From Verrucomicrobiota bacterium (GTDB lineage: Bacteria; Verrucomicrobiota; Verrucomicrobiia; Limisphaerales; J093), in the NCBI GenBank assembly GCA_027493615.1, contig JAOSKK010000012.1, positions 731,442 through 795,441 on the forward strand: 64,000 nt of DNA, in the 5' to 3' direction. Position 1 is the first letter of the stretch, and each line of letters opens with the position of its first letter. This document shows, one piece after another, positions 1 to 8,735 of this stretch. Below the pieces are notes generated by a model. It worked only from the letters and a program-made list of their open reading frames with translations, was not told the DNA's origin and made no database searches. A program made the position numbers and the translations under genes.

Positions 1-1
1 C

Positions 2-448
2 TTCCCATACGTGCCCGGACTGCTTTCCTTCCGTGAGGTGCCGGTCCTGTTGGCGACACTCCGAAAGCTGCGAAGACAACCCGATGTGTTGTTGTGTGAC
101 GGGCAAGGCCGGGCCCATCCCAGACGGTTCGGCATAGCCTGTCATCTCGGGATCCTCTGTGACCTTCCGAGTGTGGGGTGCGCCAAGAGCCGGTTGGTTG
201 GCGAGCACCAGGGACCGGAACCGCAACGAGGATCACGCCAACCACTGCTGCATGAGGGTGAACTGGTGGGCTATGCGCTCAGAACCCGCCCGGGCTGCCG
301 GCCATTATACGTGAGCGTGGGGCATCTGCTCTCGCTGGACACCGCCTGTGAACTGGTGCTCGCGTGCGGTGGGGGTTATCGCCTCCCGGAACCGACGCGG
401 TTGGCAGATGCTCGGGTCCGGCGGGAACGCTCGAAAGCACCGGCGTGA
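2..448 (+). CDS. nfi: Endonuclease V (deoxyinosine 3' endonuclease), 3' part
   Basis: Endonuclease V cuts DNA next to deoxyinosine and so starts repair of deaminated adenine. The frame is open to the window edge, so the first roughly 75-85 residues of a protein that is usually about 220-230 aa lie outside. The visible part opens with YVPGLLSFRE; its Glu matches the catalytic Glu of the family. This is followed by DVLLCDGQGRAHPRRFG, which holds the metal-binding Asp and the conserved HPRR. The later GCAKSRL also fits the family, and the C-terminal segment with LPEPTRLAD is typical. No frameshift is seen. It converges on mnmG with a 53-base gap. The assignment is firm; only the true start is unknown. 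Confidence 0.9.
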   Translation, partial: FPYVPGLLSFREVPVLLATLRKLRRQPDVLLCDGQGRAHPRRFGIACHLGILCDLPSVGCAKSRLVGEHQGPEPQRGSRQPLLHEGELVGYALRTRPGCRPLYVSVGHLLSLDTACELVLACGGGYRLPEPTRLADARVRRERSKAPA

Positions 449-501
449 GGACTTGAACTCGCTTGCACGACCGCAGATCCGCCTGCGGATCACGCCACCG
501 C

Positions 502-2457
502 TCAGGCGGGCACGCGGCCGCGTCGGATCCAGACCATCACCAAGCTGAGGTCGGCAGGTGAAATCCCGGAGATCCGCCCGGCCTGCCCCAGCGTGCGAGG
601 ACGGACCCTGTTGAGCTTTTGCCGCGACTCCGTGCGGAGGCCGGGAATGCGGTCGAAATCCAGCCATTCCGGGATTTCGCGGGTTTCCATGTCGAGGAAC
701 CGGTTTATCTCGACTTCCTGTCGTTCGACGTAGCCCGCGTATTTGAGGATCGCTTCGACCTGCTGAGCGACCTCGATCGGCAAGTGCTCGCATCGCCCCG
801 GAAGCGTCGCGTACGTCACCTCAGGTCGCTTCAGCAACTTCGCGAGCGTGTGGCCCTCGTGGCGGGTTGCCTCGAGGCGGGCCAGCTCTTGCGCGACGGC
901 CTGCTGACGCTCAAGGAACTGCTGATAACGCGAACGGGGAAGCAGCCCCACCTCGTGGCCGATGGGTGCCAGTCGATGGTCGGCGTTGTCCTGGCGCAGC
1001 AAGAGCCGATACTCGGCCCGACTGGTGAACATCCGGTAAGGCTCCGCTGTGCCTTTGGTAACCAGATCATCGACCAAGACGCCGAGGTAGGCTTGGTCGC
1101 GACGCAGCGTAATGAGGGGTAGGCCCTGCACCCGGCGGGCGGCGTTAATCCCGGCGAGGATTCCCTGGGCCCCCGCTTCCTCGTATCCGGAGGTGCCGTT
1201 GATCTGACCGGCCAGAAACAGATTCCGGCAGACCTTGGTTTCAAGGGTCAGTTCGAGCTGTGTGGGGACCACAAAATCGTACTCCACCGCATAGCCGGGC
1301 CGGGCGATCTCCGCGCGCTCACAACCGACAATCGTCCGGACCAAGTCCACTTGGAGGTCAAAGGGCAGGCTCGTCGAGAAGCCGTTCACGTAGAACTCGT
1401 CGGTATCCGTTCCCTCCGGCTCGAGGAATATCTGGTGTCGCTCCTTGTCCGCGAACCGCACAACCTTGTCCTCGATGGAGGGGCAATAACGGGGCCCCAC
1501 GCCCGTGATCTCGCCTGAGTACAAGGGAGAACGATGCAGGTTGGCCCGGATCAACTCGGCGGTCCGAGACGTCGTGAACGTGACGTAGCAGGGAAGCTGC
1601 GCGCCGATGCGGGCCAAGATGGAACTTGGAGGATACGACTCGCCAGGGCGATGTAGCGGCTCCCGACCCGACCCCTGCGGCGTTCCTTCGGCCGGCCCAG
1701 CCTCCGCCACGGGGATGGATCGGCACCGACCGCCGTTTTGTTCCACGTGGAACAAATCCGACTTCCAGTGCGTGAAGAACGGCACCGGCTCATCTCCGGC
1801 TTGAACTTCCGTCCGATCCAAGTCCAGGTCCTTCTTCAGCAATCGGGGTGGCGTCCCTGTCTTGAGCCGGCCCAATTCCAACCCCAGTTCCCGCAACGAC
1901 CCGCTCAGCCCTGTGGCTGCGGGGTCACCCGATCTTCCCCCGGGCAGCTTGGCCTGCCCGAAATGCATCAGCGCTTGGAGAAATGTGCCCGTGGTGATGA
2001 CAACCGCCCGACCACAGAACCGGGTGCCAAGGCTGGTTTCCACGCCGCAACAGACCCCTGCTTCGGTGATGAGTCGGCTCGTCTGGGCCTGTTTGCAGTC
2101 AAGGTTCGCCTGCCGTTCGCACACCCGCTTCAGTCGGAACTGGTATGCCTTCTTGTCGCATTGGGCCCGTGGAGCCCACACAGCCGGCCCCTTCTTCGTG
2201 TTCAACATCCGAAATTGCAGGCCCGTGAAGTCCGTGTTGATCCCCATCTCGCCACCCAGGGCGTCGATCTCGCGCGCGAGGTGTCCCTTGGCAAGTCCGC
2301 CGATGGCCGGGTTGCACGACATCTGCCCGATGGTATCGAGATTCATCGTCAGCAGCAGGGTCTGACAACCCATTCGTGCCGCGGCCAGCGCGGCCTCGAC
2401 ACCAGCATGGCCCGCACCCACGACGATCACGTCGTATGATTTCGGATACACGAACAT
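502..2457 (-). CDS. mnmG: tRNA uridine-5-carboxymethylaminomethyl synthesis enzyme MnmG (GidA)
   Basis: FAD-dependent half of the MnmE-MnmG complex, which adds the carboxymethylaminomethyl group to U34 of certain tRNAs in the cytosol. At 651 aa it is slightly longer than the usual 620-630 and is complete. The N-terminal Rossmann motif is VVGAGHAGVEAA (residues 12-23). It is followed by CNPAIGGLAKGHLAREID, a signature of the family, and later by ITGVGPRYCPSIEDK and NGTSGYEEAGAQG. The C-terminal helical domain, which contacts MnmE and tRNA, is present. There is no frameshift, unlike many neighbours. mnmE is not in the window. The start MFVYPKSYDVIVVG places the Rossmann strand at the normal distance. 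Confidence 0.97.
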   Translation of the reverse strand: MFVYPKSYDVIVVGAGHAGVEAALAAARMGCQTLLLTMNLDTIGQMSCNPAIGGLAKGHLAREIDALGGEMGINTDFTGLQFRMLNTKKGPAVWAPRAQCDKKAYQFRLKRVCERQANLDCKQAQTSRLITEAGVCCGVETSLGTRFCGRAVVITTGTFLQALMHFGQAKLPGGRSGDPAATGLSGSLRELGLELGRLKTGTPPRLLKKDLDLDRTEVQAGDEPVPFFTHWKSDLFHVEQNGGRCRSIPVAEAGPAEGTPQGSGREPLHRPGESYPPSSILARIGAQLPCYVTFTTSRTAELIRANLHRSPLYSGEITGVGPRYCPSIEDKVVRFADKERHQIFLEPEGTDTDEFYVNGFSTSLPFDLQVDLVRTIVGCERAEIARPGYAVEYDFVVPTQLELTLETKVCRNLFLAGQINGTSGYEEAGAQGILAGINAARRVQGLPLITLRRDQAYLGVLVDDLVTKGTAEPYRMFTSRAEYRLLLRQDNADHRLAPIGHEVGLLPRSRYQQFLERQQAVAQELARLEATRHEGHTLAKLLKRPEVTYATLPGRCEHLPIEVAQQVEAILKYAGYVERQEVEINRFLDMETREIPEWLDFDRIPGLRTESRQKLNRVRPRTLGQAGRISGISPADLSLVMVWIRRGRVPA

Positions 2458-2518
2458 CTTGCCCGAGCATAGGCAGCGATCCCGCCCCCGCCAAGCGAGT
2501 CGATTTCAAGTAGAGACG

Positions 2519-2947
2519 CTACGTTACTGCATACGGATTACGAATCGTCATTCCCGCCACGCGATATCCATCCTGAAGATCTTCCGAGTAAAGCACTTCA
2601 GCACCCGATTCCAGGGCTGCGGCCACGATCAGGCTGTCATACCAGGAAAACCGGGCGCTCTGATGCAAACGCAGCGCCTCGTCCCAAAGCCTCGAATTCG
2701 GCAGGACCCGGCACAACGGCACCAGCGTCTGCTGCAGGTAGACGCGGGCCGATTCCATCGACATCGGTCTCTCCCACCTGCGCAACGCCACGTTCAGAAA
2801 CTCGTGGACGACCTGCCAACTGATGCAACCGCGCCCCTCCACCAACGCCCGCTCGATCAATTCCCTCGACTTCCCAGCCTTGCCCGGCGCTTGCTGGTCG
2901 AAAGAATAGACCAACACATTGGTATCGAGAAAAAACTCAGCGCTCAT
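2519..2947 (-). CDS. PIN-domain ribonuclease toxin (VapC type)
   Basis: A 142-aa PIN-domain protein. The first acidic residue lies in FLDTNVLVYSFD, a middle Glu in QVVHEFLNVALRR, and the third acidic cluster in WYDSLIVAAALESG followed by LYSEDLQDG. Together these form the Mg-binding site of PIN nucleases. VapC-type toxins cleave RNA and are neutralised by a DNA-binding antitoxin encoded just upstream. Here the upstream 74-aa gene overlaps the toxin start by 11 bases, the classical arrangement. The target RNA cannot be deduced. The family call is strong; activity as a toxin is inferred from context. Confidence 0.87.
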   Translation of the reverse strand: MSAEFFLDTNVLVYSFDQQAPGKAGKSRELIERALVEGRGCISWQVVHEFLNVALRRWERPMSMESARVYLQQTLVPLCRVLPNSRLWDEALRLHQSARFSWYDSLIVAAALESGAEVLYSEDLQDGYRVAGMTIRNPYAVT

Positions 2948-3161
2948 TCATCTCCTCGCGGCTGAAGTGACGCCCGCCCACACGGACCTCGTTACACGCG
3001 TCTTGCATGAAGGCACGGTAGGCCTCGCGTTGGTCGGGACCCGGAGCCAGCATTGCGAGCCAATCGCGAAACATTTGGTTGAGTGTGGTGTGCCGTTCCC
3101 GGGCCAACGAGCGGGCCTGCTCGATCAGTTTCTCATCCGCACTGAGCGTGATGTTCTTCAT
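2937..3161 (-). CDS. Antitoxin of the PIN toxin (ribbon-helix-helix-like)
   Basis: Small protein of 74 aa starting MKNITLSADEKLIEQARSLA. This resembles VapB-type antitoxins with an N-terminal ribbon-helix-helix: a short strand, then ADEKLIEQARSLARERHTTL as the helical part. The C-terminal acidic/basic tail (FSREEMNER) would wrap the toxin. I chose the ATG at 3161 rather than an upstream GTG because the strand-helix pattern begins there. It overlaps the toxin start by 11 bases, so the two are co-transcribed and probably autoregulated by the antitoxin. The exact DNA-binding fold is inferred from the pattern. Confidence 0.78.
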   Translation of the reverse strand: MKNITLSADEKLIEQARSLARERHTTLNQMFRDWLAMLAPGPDQREAYRAFMQDACNEVRVGGRHFSREEMNER

Positions 3162-3266
3162 GTGCACTAGAGTCGTGCACACAAGGACGGTGTCAAGGTT
3201 CAGAGCCTCGCGGCCACTTCAAGAGGAGTGGACGCCCGGGCCATACCGGTTATCTTACCCGCACTT

Positions 3267-4592
3267 ATGCCACACCCCAGCCGCCTCCCGGCCCCGCCGT
3301 CCCCCGTTCCGCGCCGCGCCTTCCTCGCCACCACCACCACCACCCTCGTCACCCTCCCGTGGCTGATCCCGGCCCGCGCCTTCGGCGCCAATCAACGCCT
3401 CGTCGTCGGCCACATCGGCGTCGGTGGCATGGGCGGCGCTCACCTCGCGAACATGAAACGCTTCCGCGAGGAAGGGGAGGTGGACATCGCCGCGGTCTGC
3501 GACGTGGACGAAACCCGCCTCCTCAAAGCCGCCCAGGAGGCCGGGCCTGGCGTCACGCCGTATCGCGACTACCGCTACCTCCTCGAGCGGAAGGACATCG
3601 ACGCCGTGGTGATCGCCACACCCGACCACTGGCACCCGATCCAATGCGTCCACGCCTGTGAGACCGGCAAACACGTGTTCGTCGAGAAACCTGCCTCCGT
3701 CACCGTGACCGACGGTCGCGCGATGGTGACGGCCGCGCGGCGGCATCGGCGCGTCGTACAGGTGGGTTCCCAAGGCCGGTCGGCGCGCCCCGCCCACGCC
3801 GCCTGCACCTACATCCGGAACGGCATGCTGGGCAAGGTCCACACCGTCACCTGTTGGCACAGCCTCAACCCGGTGGGTGGCACCGCTCCCGATACCGCGC
3901 CGCCTCCCGGCCTCGATTGGGACCTCTGGCTGGGGCCATTGCCCTGGCGCCCTTACAACCCCGGCTACGCCCCCGGCACGTTCCGCTGGCTCCTCGAATC
4001 CGGCGGAGGCGTGATCCGCGACCGCGGCGCCCACGTGTTCAGCGTCATTCGCTGGTGTCTCGAGGCCGACGAGCAACAACCGGTGACCATCGAAGCCACC
4101 GGTACTCCGCCGCCCCGCGGCCTGTGGGATTGCCCGCCGCTCATGAAGGTGGTCTACACCTTCCGCAATCCCGACTGGACGCTCATCTGGGAACAGCCGG
4201 GCGACAAGCGCGGCCGCGAAGACTTCGGCATCGTCTTTCACGGCGACAAGGATTTCCTCATCGTCAGCCGCGACGGCACCCAGGTCGATCCCATGAAGAA
4301 GGCGCATGAGTTCCAGGTCCCGCCGGGCGGCGTCCACGTGCCCCAGATCACCCGCTTCCCGGACTACAACATGAACCACAAGGTGGACTGGTTCGAAGCC
4401 ATCCGCACCGGCCGGACTCCCCTCATGGACATCGAACCCGCCCACCGCGCCGGCACGCTCTGCATTCTGGGCAACCTCTCCTATCAGCTCGGCCGCCCGC
4501 TCCAGTGGGATGGCGCGGCCGAACGCGTGGTCGGCGACGAGCTGGCCAATCGCCTGTTAAGCCGTCCGCATCGCTATCCCTACTGCCTCTGA
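3267..4592 (+). CDS. Tat-exported Gfo/Idh/MocA family oxidoreductase
   Basis: NAD(P)-dependent dehydrogenase-like protein of 441 aa. The N-terminus has a twin-arginine type signal (PRRAFLATTTTTLV) followed by a hydrophobic stretch ending at ARAFGA, so the mature enzyme is periplasmic. The Rossmann fold begins HIGVGGMGGAHLANM; the cofactor and catalytic motif is HVFVEKP, and the C-terminal alpha/beta domain follows with DWDLWLGPLPWRPYN, typical of the Planctomycetes/Verrucomicrobia subgroup. Such proteins usually act on sugars or inositols; the substrate cannot be read from sequence. It is the first gene of a co-directional run with a TIM-barrel isomerase 5 bases downstream, suggesting a sugar-oxidising pathway. 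The start ATG was chosen to give a normal Tat leader. Confidence 0.88.
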   Translation: MPHPSRLPAPPSPVPRRAFLATTTTTLVTLPWLIPARAFGANQRLVVGHIGVGGMGGAHLANMKRFREEGEVDIAAVCDVDETRLLKAAQEAGPGVTPYRDYRYLLERKDIDAVVIATPDHWHPIQCVHACETGKHVFVEKPASVTVTDGRAMVTAARRHRRVVQVGSQGRSARPAHAACTYIRNGMLGKVHTVTCWHSLNPVGGTAPDTAPPPGLDWDLWLGPLPWRPYNPGYAPGTFRWLLESGGGVIRDRGAHVFSVIRWCLEADEQQPVTIEATGTPPPRGLWDCPPLMKVVYTFRNPDWTLIWEQPGDKRGREDFGIVFHGDKDFLIVSRDGTQVDPMKKAHEFQVPPGGVHVPQITRFPDYNMNHKVDWFEAIRTGRTPLMDIEPAHRAGTLCILGNLSYQLGRPLQWDGAAERVVGDELANRLLSRPHRYPYCL

Positions 4593-4597
4593 CCACC

Positions 4598-5511
4598 ATG
4601 GAACCTCCGGCGTCCGCACCGGGCGCACCCCGCATTCACTGCGGTGTCGGCCTCGAATGCGATCGGGCCGACGCCCGACCTTTCACGGCCGCGCTCGAAC
4701 GCGCCGCCGCGGCCGGCTTCCGCTACGTCGAGCCCTTCCTGTACACGCCAGTCCAGCTCGAGCTCAACAGCCATCAGCGCGTCCACACCAGCAGCCCCTA
4801 TCACCATCTCAACCCAGACGACACGGACCCGACCGCGGTCCGCGCCGCCATGAGCCGGTCGGGGCTCCGCTTCTCCGCCGCCGATGCGCACAGTTCCCTG
4901 CTCCTGCCCCAGATCGCTGTCTCCCAACTCACCCGCGCCATCGACTTGGCCGCGGCCATCGAGTGCCCCATCGTGATGTCCGATGAAGGGCCGGTCGCCC
5001 GCGAATGGATGCCGCTGGACCGCGCTTTCGACGTGCTCTGCTTCACGCTCGAGCCTGTCATCGCCCATGCCCAGGACCGCGGCGTGCGCTTCGCCCTCGA
5101 GTTGCACAACGCTCTCACCGCCGAACCCAAGTACCTCGCCCGCCTCCTCCAACGCTTCGGCCCGGCCGAGCTCGGCATCAACTTTGACACCGGCAACTCC
5201 TTCCTCGCCGGCAACGATCCCGTGGCCCTGCTCCGCGAACTCGTCGGTCGGGTCATCCACGTCCATCTCAAGGACATCCCCGCCAGTCAGCTTCCCTGCG
5301 CGGCAAAGTCACCGGCACGCGCGTCGGCGTCGCCGCGGGTGACGGCGTGGTAGATGTGGTCGGGGTGATCGAAACCCTCGTGCAGGCTGGCTACGCAGGA
5401 GTCGTGTCCGTGGAATGCGACACCTGGGACCAGGCCGCTCGCAGCCGCGTTTTCCTGGAGAGCGCCCTCACCGCCGCGGCCGCGCAGCTTGAACAAACCG
5501 TTCGTCTATGA
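4598..5511 (+). CDS. Sugar phosphate isomerase/epimerase (xylose isomerase-like TIM barrel), frameshifted
   Basis: AP-endonuclease-2/xylose-isomerase-like TIM barrel protein of about 304 aa. It starts MEPPASAPGAPRIHCGVGLE. Metal-site motifs typical of the family are FALELHN (Glu), INFDTGN (Asp) and HVHLKDI (His). The reading frame breaks at the CCC run at 5294-5296. With one more C the protein continues LPLRGKVTGTRVGVAAGDG and ends VSVECDTWDQ...LEQTVRL at a TGA overlapping the next ATG (ATGA, 5508-5511). That native-looking tail and the coupled stop argue that the frameshift is a sequence error. It probably isomerises the product of the neighbouring oxidoreductase; this is inference. Confidence 0.82.
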
Positions 5512-7283
5512 AGCTCGACCCCGCTCCCCACCGCCAGCCGCCCCTTACTCGTCCCTGGCCCCGGCGCTCGCGAAGCGTTTGGAGTGCGTCGCGCTTGAGC
5601 GCCGCTTTGCGTTGCGGATGGGACGAAAAGCGCCGCTGGAAGCCGGCGTACTCCCCACGCTCCGCACCCCTCCAATCGCTGTCGCCTCCGCACCACCTGC
5701 CAGGCCGGTCATGGCGGGGCCGGCTGCTTCTGCTTCTGTGGGCGACGTTGCCTGCGCTCCAGGCGGCCGCCGAACCAGCCACCGTCGCGTTGCAGCTCCA
5801 CTCGCGTCATCCTCGGACCGGGGCCTCGCAGTGGCAGGACTTCCAGCTCGATCCCCGTCGGGCGGCCGTCGTCGTCATCGACATGTGGGACCGGCATTGG
5901 TGCAAGACCTACACGGCACGCGTGGCCGGCCTGGTGCCGCGCATGAATGCCACCGTCACCGCCGCCCGCAAGCTGGGACTGCCCATCGTCTGGGCACCCT
6001 CGGACGTCGTCGAGTTCTACCGCGACTACCCGCAGCGACAGACCATGACAGCGGTTGCCAGTCACCCCGAACCGATGCGCGTCCCGTTCAACCCACCCCA
6101 GGTTCCCCAGGGCGACTACTGCGAGTGCGGTCCCGACCATCCCTGTCCGAAGGGCAAAGTGTGGTCGCGACAGCAGGCGGGGCTGCAGATCGCTGCCGAA
6201 GACCTGATCGCTGACTGCAATCAGGGTCGGGAACTGCTGAACTTCTGTCAGGAACGCGGGATCGACACGCTGATCTACCTCGGCGTCGCCAGCAACATGT
6301 GTGTCTGTTACCGGAGCATGGGCATGATCTCGATGCGCGGCTATGGCTTGAAGACAATCTTTGTCAGCGATCTGGTTGAGGCCATCATGGCCAACGGCTT
6401 CGACCCGGCCCGGCAGGTCGCGGACGCGAACTTCACTCCGGCCAAAGGCTCGACACTCGTGCAGCGGTTTCTCGAACAACACGTCGCCCCCTCCATCGAA
6501 AGCCGCCAGCTCCTCGCCGCCGCCGACCTGCTGCCGTCGGGCCGCGACCACCGCCCGCTGATCGTGTTCGTGATCGGCGACGACGAATACGAGACGGCCC
6601 GAACCCTGCCCGCCTTCGCCCGGGACCATCTCGAGCCCGAGTTCCGCTGTCTCTTCCTCGAGGCCGTCCCGGATCGACAGGGCGACCTTCCCGGCGCCGA
6701 CACCCTTGCCGATGCGGACCTCGTCGTGCTGAGCCTGCGCCGGCAATTCTTCACCGTGCCGGTGATGGATCGGCTCGAACGTTACCTCCGCGACGGCAAA
6801 CCGCTCGTGGCCTTGCGCGTCAGCGTGGCCGCGTTCGCCCAGGGTTCGGGCATCCAACGCGCCGGCGACGGCCGGGTCGTGTGGCAGGACTTCGATCAAG
6901 AGGTGCTCGGGTGCCGCTACACCGGTTACGACTCCGCCGCCCGCGAAACCGGGAGTGAGATCTGGGCACTTGCGGAAGCAGCGGATCACCCGGTGCTCCG
7001 TGGCCTTGGCGGAGCGCGCTTCCACACACCGGCCTGGATCTACCGCCTCCGTCCGCTGGCCGAAGACACGACCGTTCTGCTCGAGGGACGGTGGAGCGAC
7101 TCGCAACCCAGTGAACCGGTGGCTTGGACGCGCACGCGCGAACGCGGTCGTTTGTTCTACACCTGCCTCGGTCACCCCGGTGATTTCGAGCTCGCACCTT
7201 TCCAGACCCTGCTCGCGAATGGGATCCGCTGGGCGCTTGGCCGGTCATCCCCCGGCGGCGACGCCGCGACGGCTCCGCGTTGA
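5508..7283 (+). CDS. Isochorismatase-family cysteine hydrolase fused to a ThuA-like domain
   Basis: Exported fusion protein of up to 591 aa. The first 60-70 residues are Arg/Ser/Pro-rich and do not look like a normal leader; a hydrophobic stretch (RLLLLLWATLPALQAAA) follows and probably ends the export signal, so the true start may be later or a small indel may lie in the leader. Residues about 95-325 form an isochorismatase-like hydrolase with Asp in VVVIDMWDRHW and the nucleophile Cys in GVASNMCVC. Residues about 345-590 are a ThuA/glutamine-amidotransferase-like fold (LIVFVIGDDEYETARTLP; YTCLGHPGDFE). ThuA proteins are linked to disaccharide use. It is translationally coupled to the preceding isomerase by ATGA. 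Substrate unknown. Confidence 0.82.
   Translation: MKLDPAPHRQPPLTRPWPRRSRSVWSASRLSAALRCGWDEKRRWKPAYSPRSAPLQSLSPPHHLPGRSWRGRLLLLLWATLPALQAAAEPATVALQLHSRHPRTGASQWQDFQLDPRRAAVVVIDMWDRHWCKTYTARVAGLVPRMNATVTAARKLGLPIVWAPSDVVEFYRDYPQRQTMTAVASHPEPMRVPFNPPQVPQGDYCECGPDHPCPKGKVWSRQQAGLQIAAEDLIADCNQGRELLNFCQERGIDTLIYLGVASNMCVCYRSMGMISMRGYGLKTIFVSDLVEAIMANGFDPARQVADANFTPAKGSTLVQRFLEQHVAPSIESRQLLAAADLLPSGRDHRPLIVFVIGDDEYETARTLPAFARDHLEPEFRCLFLEAVPDRQGDLPGADTLADADLVVLSLRRQFFTVPVMDRLERYLRDGKPLVALRVSVAAFAQGSGIQRAGDGRVVWQDFDQEVLGCRYTGYDSAARETGSEIWALAEAADHPVLRGLGGARFHTPAWIYRLRPLAEDTTVLLEGRWSDSQPSEPVAWTRTRERGRLFYTCLGHPGDFELAPFQTLLANGIRWALGRSSPGGDAATAPR
5560..5665. repeat. Possible dispersed repeat inside the leader region
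   Basis: On the minus strand this segment reads KRDALQTLRE, and in another frame ARRTPNASRA. I remember such strings from spurious ORFs in other Pedosphaera/Limisphaerales genomes, where they mark a dispersed non-coding repeat. It lies between the ATGA-coupled start and the hydrophobic export segment of the hydrolase gene, which would explain the odd Arg/Ser-rich leader. No second copy was found in this window, so the repeat nature is recollection plus inference. Confidence 0.3.
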
Positions 7284-7294
7284 CCGCGGCTGGC

Positions 7295-8523
7295 ATGAAC
7301 CAACGCTTGACGCAGGCGCAGTGGATGGTGCTCGTAGCGGCCTTCCTCGGCTGGCTGTTCGACGGTTTCGAGATCGGCCTCTTCCCCGTGGTCGCGCGGC
7401 CCGCGTTGGCCAGTCTGATTCCTGACGCCACCGACGCCATCATCGGACCCTGGATGGCGCATGTCACCGCGGCGTTTCTGCTGGGTGCCGCGTCGGGGGG
7501 GGTGCTGTTCGGCTGGCTCGGCGACCGGATCGGCCGGGTGCGCGCCTTGAGCCTGAGCATCCTCACCTACTCTCTGTTCACAGGTTTGGGCGCCCTGGCC
7601 CAAGTTCCCTGGCATCTGAGCGCGCTGCGGTTTGTGGCGGCGCTGGGGATGGGGGGCGAATGGGCGCTCGGCGTGGCGCTGGTGATGGAGTGCTGGCCGG
7701 AGCGATTCCGTCCGCTGCTGGCGGGTGCCATTGGGGCCGCGGCCAACATCGGCTTTCTCCTGACCGGATTGCTGGCGCGGGTGTGGCCCGTGACGACGGA
7801 CTCGTGGCGCTGGATGTTCCTCGTGGGAGCGGTGCCGGCGCTGCTGGTCTTCTTCATCCGCCTGTTCGTGCCCGAGTCACCGCGCTGGCGGGAATCGGTG
7901 CGGGCGGGCCGGGCACATCCGTTGCGTGAGGTGTTCTCGCCTGCGGTGCGAGGACGCACCCTCGTGGCCATCCTGCTGGCCTCCGTGGCACTCATCGGGA
8001 CGTGGGGATCCGTGCAGTGGCTGCCGCTCTGGGCCGATCAACTCGTCGGCGGTCGCGACCCCGGCGCGAAGGCGCTGACCATGATGACGCTGGGGTTGGG
8101 GGCGATTGTAGGATGCCTGATTGCGCCGCTGCTGGGTGCGCGGATGGGGCGGCGACCCAGTTTCTTTCTACTGTGTCTGGTTTCGCTCCTGGCGACGGCC
8201 GTCATCTTCCGGGGGTGGGGCAATACGGGACACCGTTCCTGATCATGGCGTTCTTCGTGGGGGCGACCAGTGCCTCGTTCTACGGGTGGTTTCCGTTGTA
8301 CTTCCCGGAGTTGTTCCCCACGCGGATGCGCGCGACGGGGCAGGGGTTGGCGTACAACTTCGGCCGGATCTTCGCGGCGGGCGGGGCATTGATCCAGGGT
8401 CAGCTTGTGGCCTCCCTGGGCGGCAGCTATGCCCGGGCGGGCGCGATCGTGACGCTGGTCTATGTGGTGGGCATGGCCGCCATCTGGCTCGCGCCGGAAA
8501 CCAAAGACAAGCCACTGCCCTGA
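7295..8523 (+). CDS. MFS transporter (sugar/acid symporter type), frameshifted
   Basis: Major facilitator of about 409 aa with 12 predicted membrane helices. The N-terminal half begins MNQRLTQAQWMVLVAAFLGW and contains the loop GWLGDRIGRVRAL, matching the MFS G-x-x-x-D-R-x-G-R motif, and the helix GMGGEWALGVALVM. The C-terminal half contains PTRMRATGQGLAYNFGRI. The frame breaks in the G4 run at 8217-8220; one extra G gives FRGWGQYGTPFLIMAFFVG, and the protein ends APETKDKPLP. The start follows the preceding stop by 11 bases, so it closes the catabolic cluster and presumably imports its substrate, probably a sugar or sugar acid. Which one is unknown. Confidence 0.85.
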
Positions 8524-8639
8524 GCGCTCGCCTCGGCCGCCGGGCAGGTCAGGCGCTTTCCCCGATTCCCGGCAGATGAAGTCCATCCCTCCCGGTATAC
8601 TCTGACAGCAACCAGGGAAAGGGCTCATGACATGAAAAA

Positions 8640-8735
8640 CCGGCCACTTGAATCCGTGTAATCCCCGGAATCAGCGGTCAAAGGACACAACGCCTGCCAT
8701 GCACCGTGGATTTCGCCGATTTCGCGGATGGTCCT
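8640..8735. repeat. Short-period repetitive intergenic segment
   Basis: This stretch contains near-repeats such as AATCCGTGTAATCC and GATTTCGCCGATTTCGCGGA, with a 9-base spacing. Similar strings are common between genes in verrucomicrobial genomes, from memory. The downstream end of the minus-strand gene at 8671-9336 runs into it, so the last about 30 codons of that gene are probably not native. Confidence 0.35.

Noticed and set aside
3255..4445. Long open frame opposite the first Tat oxidoreductase (396 codons, minus strand)
   Set aside because: Composition is His/Asp/Val-rich without any family motif; it is the antisense shadow of a clear Gfo/Idh gene in GC-rich DNA.
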